This document shows, one piece after another, positions 15,261 through 20,364 of a stretch of DNA of 20,364 nucleotides. Made by a program: the position numbers and the translations under genes. Origin of the DNA: Pseudomonadota bacterium. Lineage in GTDB: Bacteria > Pseudomonadota > Gammaproteobacteria > Pseudomonadales > Pseudohongiellaceae. The DNA lies in NCBI GenBank assembly GCA_022563075.1, contig JADFOC010000003.1, positions 1-20,364 of the forward strand. The letters are read 5' to 3'. Every line of letters starts with the position of its first letter. Within the stretch, counting starts at the first letter, position 1. The notes under the pieces are model-generated. The model had not been told where the DNA came from, did no database searches, and saw only the letters and a program-made list of their open reading frames with translations.

Positions 15261-16583
15261 ATGACCGATAGCAATAGCATGATCGATTGGTTTAGAGCTT
15301 CAACCACCTACATCAATGCCCATCGCAACAAGATTTTTGTAGTCTTGTTAAGTGGTGAAGCACTCGCTGACAAGAACCTGCCCAATATCGTTTTTGACCT
15401 GAGTCTCCTTAACAGTCTGGGTGTAAAACTGGTGTTGGTGCATGGCGCACGACCACAAATAACCGAGGCACTGGAACAGACTGGAATACAGTCTTCCTAC
15501 CACCGTAATTTGCGCATTACCGAAGCGAAGTGCATGGAAACTGTGAAGCGTGTGGTAGGTGGTCTAAGTGTTAGTCTGGAATCACTTTTTTCTATGGGCA
15601 TGCGCAATTCACCCATGCACGGCGCCGATATTCGCGTGTGTCGGGGCAACTTCGTTACCGCGATGCCATTTGGCATTCACCATGGAGTAGACTTTCACTT
15701 CACTGGCAAAGTGCGCAAGATTCAAGCCAGTGCAATTGAACAACAGCTGGCGCACAACAATATCGTGTTGCTCTCTAACCTTGGATACTCTATGACAGGC
15801 GAGGTATTTAATCTCACCGCCGAAGAAGTCGCTACTGAAACTGCTATCGCCTTAAAAGCTGACAAACTAATATTACTGATTCCGAATGACGGCGTCACAG
15901 ATGACGACGGCAATCTGCTTACTTCGTTAAACGAAGAGGACGCTAAATTCTACGCCGCCAAGCTTGGCGAGAAAAACGATGCTGAATCGGACTGCATAAG
16001 TCAGGCTCTCTACGCATCTCTGCGTGCCTATGCTAATAATGTCCATCGTTCACATCTTATCAGTTACAAGCAAAACGGTGCACTACTGCAGGAATTGTTC
16101 ACTCGAGAAGGAAATGGTAGCTTGATCAGTAGTGACAATTTTGATCAGCTACGTAACGCCACGATTGGCGATGTCGCAGGCATTCTAAGCCTTATTAAAC
16201 CTCTAGAGGAAAATGGTTCTCTGGTAGAGCGCTCCCGCGAATTACTGGAAAACGAAATTGAGAACTTCAAAGTCATTGAATTAGAAGGGTCGGTGATCGC
16301 GTGCGCGGCGCTCTACCCGATTACCAAAGAGTACGGCGAGTTGGCATGTATGGTTATAGATCCCTGCTATCAAAAGAGCGGCTATGGTGACCGACTACTG
16401 AGCAGTCTCGAAACAGTAGCACGGGAAAACGGGCTAAAGAAAGTATTTGTACTCACCACTGTGGCAACCCATTGGTTTCTAGAAAAAGGTTTCGAGGAAG
16501 GCGAACTCGATGACTTACCGGAACATCGCCAGCAGCTCTATAACTTTCAAAGGAAATCAAAAGTATTGATAAAGCTGCTCTAG
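15261..16583 (+). CDS. argA: N-acetylglutamate synthase (amino-acid acetyltransferase)
   Basis: A 440-residue cytosolic enzyme that makes N-acetylglutamate from glutamate and acetyl-CoA, the committed step of arginine synthesis. Residues about 20-285 are an amino-acid-kinase-like domain (FVVLLSGEAL, KLVLVHGARPQI, VLLSNLGYSMTGE, and HLISYKQNGALLQELFTREG near 265-284) that normally senses arginine. Residues about 300-440 are a GNAT domain with the acetyl-CoA loop CYQKSGYGDRLL at 369-380. Length and fusion match the classical ArgA. It starts 10 bp after argE. Its TAG is only 6 bp from the stop of convergent folA. Confidence 0.96.
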   Translation: MTDSNSMIDWFRASTTYINAHRNKIFVVLLSGEALADKNLPNIVFDLSLLNSLGVKLVLVHGARPQITEALEQTGIQSSYHRNLRITEAKCMETVKRVVGGLSVSLESLFSMGMRNSPMHGADIRVCRGNFVTAMPFGIHHGVDFHFTGKVRKIQASAIEQQLAHNNIVLLSNLGYSMTGEVFNLTAEEVATETAIALKADKLILLIPNDGVTDDDGNLLTSLNEEDAKFYAAKLGEKNDAESDCISQALYASLRAYANNVHRSHLISYKQNGALLQELFTREGNGSLISSDNFDQLRNATIGDVAGILSLIKPLEENGSLVERSRELLENEIENFKVIELEGSVIACAALYPITKEYGELACMVIDPCYQKSGYGDRLLSSLETVARENGLKKVFVLTTVATHWFLEKGFEEGELDDLPEHRQQLYNFQRKSKVLIKLL

Positions 16584-16589
16584 CTCGCG

Positions 16590-17129
16590 CTATTCATGAT
16601 CATGATGGGACTGATTTTCTATGGAGACCTTACGCTGCAACAAGCATATGCTGTAATCATAAGGGTTTGTTTCGCTGTGTGAAAAATCTTCTCTGGCGAT
16701 CTCTTGCCATTGCGATTCATCGAATTTAGCCAGATAGGTATCTCCTTCCACCTCGGCATGGACTCGTGTTAGATGGAACCGATTTGCCAGCGGTAATGCA
16801 GCCTGATACAAGCCTACTCCACCGATAATAAACGCTTCCTCGGAGCCGTTTACAGCCGAGATACTTTCCGCCAGATGTATCGCCTCATCCAGAGAATGTA
16901 CCAGCCTGGCCCCTTCAGCCTGGTAATTGGTCTGTGTGCTAATCACAATGTTGGTTCTACCGGGTAACGCTCTACCCAGGGACTCCCAGGTTTTCCGACC
17001 CATGATAATACAGTTGCCCATAGTGACTCGTTTCAAATTTTTCAGATCTTCGGAAAGGTGCCAGGGCAATCCATTATTCCTTCCGATGACTCGATTCTCA
17101 GCCATGGCACAGATAAGCGACAAATTCAT
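16590..17129 (-). CDS. folA: Dihydrofolate reductase
   Basis: A 179-residue NADPH-dependent enzyme reducing dihydrofolate to tetrahydrofolate. The N-terminus LSLICAMAENRVIGRNNGLPWHLSEDLK contains the substrate loop with catalytic D28, IIMGRKTWESLGRALPGR carries the NADPH phosphate-binding region, and IIGGVGLY and HAEVEGDTYL complete the fold. L21 stands where E. coli has M20, a common variant. The C-terminal tail beyond LLQRKV adds about 11 residues rich in His and Asp. It is 31 bp downstream of thyA on the same strand, so dihydrofolate made by ThyA can be recycled by a co-expressed enzyme. Confidence 0.97.
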   Translation of the reverse strand: MNLSLICAMAENRVIGRNNGLPWHLSEDLKNLKRVTMGNCIIMGRKTWESLGRALPGRTNIVISTQTNYQAEGARLVHSLDEAIHLAESISAVNGSEEAFIIGGVGLYQAALPLANRFHLTRVHAEVEGDTYLAKFDESQWQEIAREDFSHSETNPYDYSICLLQRKVSIENQSHHDHE

Positions 17130-17160
17130 CAGGTGAGTCTCAATAAGCTCAAAAAGTGAC

Positions 17161-18012
17161 TTACACCGAAAATGGGTAGGTTATGGGTTCGTGGTGCTGG
17201 TAGCCCTTGACTTCAAAATCGTCCAAGCTCACCCAAGTTTCGATGTCTTTCAGTGTTTTGATGTCGGGGTTTATGTGAAGTTCTGGTGGATTGAATGGGT
17301 CTCTCTTCAATTGTACATCTCGCATTAATTCCAATTGGTCCTCATAGATATGTGCGTTGACGATCTTGTGATAGGCAATACCCGCGGATTTCCCTGTAAT
17401 CTGAGCAATCAGTGCGAGCAGTGTGAAGACCTGAATTTGATTAAAATTTAGTCCTAGAGGAACATCGCAAGATCGTTGATAGCTGGTCAAATAAAGCGTA
17501 TCACCCAACAACGAAAATGTGTGGGTATGCATACAAGGACGCAAGCATCCTAACTCGAATTCTCCTGGATTGTAAAAGGTCAGTATTTCGCCTCGGTCAT
17601 CTAATCCCTGATTTAGGTTATCGACAATTTTTTTTAGCTGATCAAGGTGACTACCATCTGGCTTCAACCAACTACGGCCTTGTACTCCATAGACACGACC
17701 CATGTCATCATCGCCTCTACGTGCCGGGTTATTTAACCACGCTTTATTTTCATTGGCATTGGCGTCCCAGGATTTAGTGCCCAATGCTCTGAAATCGGCG
17801 GCATTGTCATAACCCCGTAGGTAACCGAGTAATTCGGCTATCGCGGCTTTCCAAAAACTTTTTCTGGTGGTAATGATTGGAAATTTATTGTGCGCAACAT
17901 CATAGGAAAGATCTGCATTAATGGCAGTTAGACATTTCTTGCCAGTCCTCCTATTTTCAATCCACATACCCTGGTCAACAATTCGTCGGCATAAACTTAG
18001 ATACTGTTGCAT
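17161..18012 (-). CDS. thyA: Thymidylate synthase
   Basis: A 283-residue enzyme that methylates dUMP to dTMP using methylene-tetrahydrofolate and yields dihydrofolate. The catalytic cysteine is C160 in CLRPCMHTH, followed by the phosphate-binding [14 protein letters not shown] (179-192) and HIYEDQ (221-226); [12 protein letters not shown] (43-54) is the N-terminal dUMP-binding arginine region. The protein is about 20 residues longer than E. coli ThyA and belongs to a longer subtype with LRPC instead of LPPC around the nucleophile. It lies 15 bp after lgt and 31 bp before folA, probably one transcript. Confidence 0.96.
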   Translation of the reverse strand: MQQYLSLCRRIVDQGMWIENRRTGKKCLTAINADLSYDVAHNKFPIITTRKSFWKAAIAELLGYLRGYDNAADFRALGTKSWDANANENKAWLNNPARRGDDDMGRVYGVQGRSWLKPDGSHLDQLKKIVDNLNQGLDDRGEILTFYNPGEFELGCLRPCMHTHTFSLLGDTLYLTSYQRSCDVPLGLNFNQIQVFTLLALIAQITGKSAGIAYHKIVNAHIYEDQLELMRDVQLKRDPFNPPELHINPDIKTLKDIETWVSLDDFEVKGYQHHEPITYPFSV

Positions 18013-18027
18013 CGCTAGGACTACCCG

Positions 18028-18825
18028 TTAACTCACCGCTAACTTACGTTCGTTTTTGTATGCCAGGAACAATAACAGCAGCCCGGCTACTATCATTGGC
18101 GCCGACAGTAGTTGCCCCATTGTCAACCAATCGAAAGCGACAAAGCCTATGTCCATATCTGGCTCTCGAAAATATTCGATGAAGAACCTGAAACTACCAT
18201 ATCCAATTGCGAACAATCCAGAGATGGCGAAACGCGGTCTGGCAGTGGAAGAAAACCACCACAGCAGCGCAAACAAAACGACGCCTTCCAGTGCAAACTC
18301 GTATAACTGGGAAGCGTGTCTTGGCAATTGATCGACATGCGGGAACACCATTCCCCAGGCTACATCGGTTGGTCGCCCCCACAATTCACCGTTAATAAAA
18401 TTGGCAAATCTTACTGCTCCCAAGCCGAATGGAGCAAACGGTGCAATAAAATCTAACACCTCGAAGTAGGCCTTTTTGATGCTCTTCGAAAAGAAAAAGA
18501 AGGCCAGCAAGACACCGAGAAAACCTCCGTGAAATGACATACCCCCTTCCCAAATGTAAAATAACCAAAGTGGATCATCGAGAAAGCGATCAAAATTATA
18601 GAAAAAGACATAGCCTATCCTACCCCCCAGAACCGCTCCCAGGGCTCCATAGAAAACCAGATCGGAAATCTGGTCTGTGCTCCATTCACTTCGCTGATGC
18701 TTGGTTCGATACAAAGCCAGCGCCCAGGCACCACCGAATGCGACGATGTACATAATGCCATACCAGTGAATACTGATTGGGCCGATGGCAATGGCTACCG
18801 GATCGAATTGGGGATGCGTGAACAT
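18028..18825 (-). CDS. lgt: Prolipoprotein diacylglyceryl transferase
   Basis: A 265-residue inner-membrane enzyme with about seven membrane segments that transfers diacylglycerol from phosphatidylglycerol to the lipobox cysteine, the first step of lipoprotein maturation. HWYGIMY (20-26), LGGRIGYVFFYN (66-77), GGMSFHGGFLG (94-104, with H99), FANFINGELWGR (140-151) and FRFFIEYFREPD (212-223) match the family. Two positions in the Lgt signature differ: V138 precedes R139 where glycine is usual, and A141 replaces glycine. The periplasmic motif reads HASQLYE rather than HPSQLYE. It is the first gene of lgt-thyA-folA. Confidence 0.96.
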   Translation of the reverse strand: MFTHPQFDPVAIAIGPISIHWYGIMYIVAFGGAWALALYRTKHQRSEWSTDQISDLVFYGALGAVLGGRIGYVFFYNFDRFLDDPLWLFYIWEGGMSFHGGFLGVLLAFFFFSKSIKKAYFEVLDFIAPFAPFGLGAVRFANFINGELWGRPTDVAWGMVFPHVDQLPRHASQLYEFALEGVVLFALLWWFSSTARPRFAISGLFAIGYGSFRFFIEYFREPDMDIGFVAFDWLTMGQLLSAPMIVAGLLLLFLAYKNERKLAVS

Positions 18826-18865
18826 GGGGATCTAGGATCTCGTTGATGACAGCGGAATCACGGCC

Positions 18866-18874
18866 ATTATACCA
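18866..18874 (-). promoter_or_regulatory. Extended -10 promoter of the lgt-thyA-folA operon
   Basis: On the minus strand TGG then TATAAT (18874 down to 18866) is a perfect extended -10. No good -35 is found at 16-18 bp, as expected for extended -10 promoters. Transcription would begin near 18859, leaving a leader of about 34 nt before the lgt ATG. Confidence 0.55.
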
Positions 18875-18893
18875 ATATTGAAGCCAATATTGG
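18872..18893. repeat. Perfect 9-bp inverted repeat abutting the lgt -10
   Basis: CCAATATTG (18872-18880) and CAATATTGG (18885-18893) are perfect reverse complements separated by AAGC. The same sequence also reads as a tandem CCAATATTG unit. It fills the space just upstream of the -10, which is where a repressor or activator would bind. Because it precedes the predicted transcription start it would act as DNA, not RNA. Confidence 0.55.
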
Positions 18894-19166
18894 CGTCAGA
18901 GGGCCGCCTATTTACGGTGAGAGGCTCAGAGGAGGACAATTTAAGCCGGACTCGGCTCCCACGCTGGCTTCGCCGTCCCTATTTTAGCGCCAACCAGTCC
19001 TAAGCAGAGCGTGATGGCAAATTTCCAGAGAAATAACTGCAAGAATAGCCATCGAGATGAAAGAAAACACATGATTCGAGTACACTTATAGACCGATTAC
19101 TCATTCGGCGACATTTATTCACGCATTCTATTCAATAGCCTTTCAATAAAAGTTAACATTTAGCCA
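18894..19166. other. Rest of the 341-bp gap between lgt and the NRDE gene
   Basis: Apart from the lgt promoter and dyad, no gene was found in 18826-19166. There is a short stem AGCCG/CGGCT with a GACT loop (18944-18957), lacking a downstream T-run on the + strand. Near the right end TTCAATA is repeated at 19131-19137 and 19142-19148 (11-nt period), the first copy within CTATT-C-AATAG (19128-19138), 18-38 nt before the downstream start. The + strand promoter of the NRDE gene must lie here, but no convincing -35/-10 pair was seen. Confidence 0.5.
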
Positions 19167-19952
19167 ATGTGTCTTATCATTTTTTCTCATCAGGCGGCGT
19201 CTCGTTATCCCTTGGTAGTGGCCGCAAACAGAGACGAGTTCTTCACTCGCTCGACCGAACAAGCTAAATTTTGGAGTGCGCAAGAGTCAAACCAGCGAAT
19301 CCTTGCGGGCAAAGATCTGGTTGCCGGAGGTACCTGGATCGGTATTACCAGAACCGGACGCTTTGCCGCCGTGACTAACATCCGCGATCCCTCACAATTG
19401 GAGCAAAAAACGAGATCGAGGGGAGAGCTTACGCGAAATTTTCTCGCAGGCACTCAGTCCCCACAACAATTCTGCGATTCATTAATTGAGAGCTTCGAAG
19501 AATTCGCTGGCTACAATCTCCTCGTTGGTGATGGCAAATCACTCTTCTATGTAAATAATCATGAAGAGAAACTTTGGCAACTTGAATCTGGGGTCTATGG
19601 TCTTTCAAATGGCCTGCTTAACTCTGCTTGGCCGAAGGTGGAACTGGGTAAGCAACAATTACAGAAGTTATTGGGCGCAGAGGTAAACTTAAGCACCGAT
19701 GTACTTATTGCAATGATGGGAAATCGATCTCCGGCGACTGATGCAGATCTGCCCGATACTGGTGTTCCTATCGAATTAGAGCGGAAACTGTCTGCCACCT
19801 TCATCCATAATCCAGGACAGCAATACGGCACCCGTTGTTCCACCGCCATCATAATGGAGCACACCGGCATGACTCGTTTCAGCGAGCAAAACTATGATGA
19901 ATTCGGCAATAACGCTGAACACCATTTCTATCAGTTTAATCGCGAGTCTTAA
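19167..19952 (+). CDS. NRDE family protein (TANGO2-like)
   Basis: A 261-residue protein of the NRDE/TANGO2 family. The N-terminus MCLIIFSHQ puts a cysteine at position 2, as in Ntn-hydrolase-like folds, and fixes the start at 19167. VVAANRDEFFTRST (17-30) holds the NRDE signature, then ILAGKDLVAGGTWIGIT, RSRGELTRNFL, GYNLLVGDG, YGLSNGLLNS and YGTRCSTAI in the family order. Eukaryotic TANGO2 is linked to metabolic crises and heme or lipid handling, while bacterial homologues are poorly defined. It is followed 55 bp later by a PaiB-like gene on the same strand. Confidence 0.92.
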   Translation: MCLIIFSHQAASRYPLVVAANRDEFFTRSTEQAKFWSAQESNQRILAGKDLVAGGTWIGITRTGRFAAVTNIRDPSQLEQKTRSRGELTRNFLAGTQSPQQFCDSLIESFEEFAGYNLLVGDGKSLFYVNNHEEKLWQLESGVYGLSNGLLNSAWPKVELGKQQLQKLLGAEVNLSTDVLIAMMGNRSPATDADLPDTGVPIELERKLSATFIHNPGQQYGTRCSTAIIMEHTGMTRFSEQNYDEFGNNAEHHFYQFNRES

Positions 19953-20007
19953 TCGCTTCTCCCGCCTGGCAAAACTCATGGTAAAGAGCAGCACCAGAGG
20001 TACTTTC

Positions 20008-20364
20008 ATGTATATACCCAAGCATTTCAGCGTCACCGATGATCATCAAATAGTACAATTCATCAAGCAAAACGCGTTCGGGCAGCTTGTTTCAAAGCTT
20101 GATGGAAAACTTTTTGCCACCCATATGCCGTTTATGTTGAGTGACGATCATAAGAGGTTGATCGGGCACATTGCGAAAACAAATCCTCAGTGGCAGCAAC
20201 TGACAAATCAGGATGTCCTGGTCACTTTGCAGGGTCCCCATGCCTATGTGAGTCCTTCCTGGTATAGTAGTGTTGGCGTACCAACCTGGAACTATCAGGC
20301 TGTTCACATCTACGGAACCGCCCAGTGCGTTGCCGATGATGAGCAGTTGCAAGAAATTTTGGAA
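20008..20364 (+). CDS. FMN-binding PaiB family protein, 5' part (runs off the window)
   Basis: The first 119 codons of a gene that continues past the window. The product begins MYIPKHFSVTD, followed by FGQLVSKLDGKLFATHMPF, LIGHIAKTNPQW, VLVTFQGPHAYVSPSWY and VPTWNYQAVHIYG, the signature of the PaiB/FMN-binding split-barrel family. PaiB in Bacillus was described as a negative regulator of sporulation and protease genes; most homologues are probably flavin-binding proteins of unknown substrate. A Shine-Dalgarno AGAGG (19996-20000) lies 7 nt before ATG. It likely shares a transcript with the NRDE gene. Confidence 0.9.
   Translation, partial: MYIPKHFSVTDDHQIVQFIKQNAFGQLVSKLDGKLFATHMPFMLSDDHKRLIGHIAKTNPQWQQLTNQDVLVTLQGPHAYVSPSWYSSVGVPTWNYQAVHIYGTAQCVADDEQLQEILE

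Noticed and set aside
18944..18957. AGCCG-GACT-CGGCT stem as a terminator
   Set aside because: The stem is 5 bp with no T-run on the + strand, and no minus-strand gene upstream would need it.
1..20364. CRISPR, insertion sequence, prophage, tRNA or defence genes
   Set aside because: No spaced repeat array, transposase, integrase, terminal inverted repeats, cloverleaf or known defence motifs were found by reading both strands.

Overview
The window is a chromosomal segment of a gammaproteobacterium. The gene content and order resemble the Pseudomonas/Cellvibrionales type of chromosome: gshB-tonB-yqgE-yqgF, then pilT, then yggS-proC-yggT-yggU-metX-metW-rdgB-hemW, and an lgt-thyA-folA block. The type IV pilus retraction ATPase, the MetX/MetW methionine route and the O-antigen-type glycosyltransferases suggest a free-living aquatic or marine Gram-negative bacterium. 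That lifestyle is an inference; the genus cannot be named from this sequence.

Layout. (1) Positions 1-2761 are surface polysaccharide genes: the 3' end of a family 2 glycosyltransferase on the + strand, facing a three-gene minus-strand operon (unknown membrane protein, rhamnosyltransferase-like GT2, second GT2). (2) Positions 2965-5952 hold gshB (glutathione), a TonB-family protein, yqgE/algH and yqgF/ruvX, co-directional; the last overlaps convergent pilT by 4 nt. (3) Positions 7214-16583 are a 9.4-kb co-directional run: PLP-homeostasis yggS, proline gene proC, yggT, yggU, metX and metW, rdgB, hemW, a pterin-carbinolamine dehydratase, argE and argA. (4) Positions 16590-18825 on the minus strand are lgt-thyA-folA, probably one operon reading toward argA. 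(5) Positions 19167-20364 hold an NRDE/TANGO2 family gene and the start of a PaiB-like FMN-binding protein.

The genes are mostly housekeeping: redox buffering, amino acid synthesis (Pro, Met, Arg), nucleotide hygiene (RdgB), folate/dTMP supply (FolA and ThyA are coupled through dihydrofolate), lipoprotein lipidation and tetrapyrrole handling. No mobile element, CRISPR array, tRNA, rRNA or defence system was seen.

The most notable anomaly is argE. The reading frame is otherwise intact and all recognised metal ligands are kept, but a single in-frame TAA interrupts it at codon 238. Other points worth a look are a perfect 9-bp dyad abutting an extended -10 promoter of lgt, a hairpin-rich 222-bp gap between rdgB and hemW, a tiny TonB-anchor-like reading frame before yggS, and GC-rich repeats upstream of gshB. 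I found no clear novel multi-gene system.
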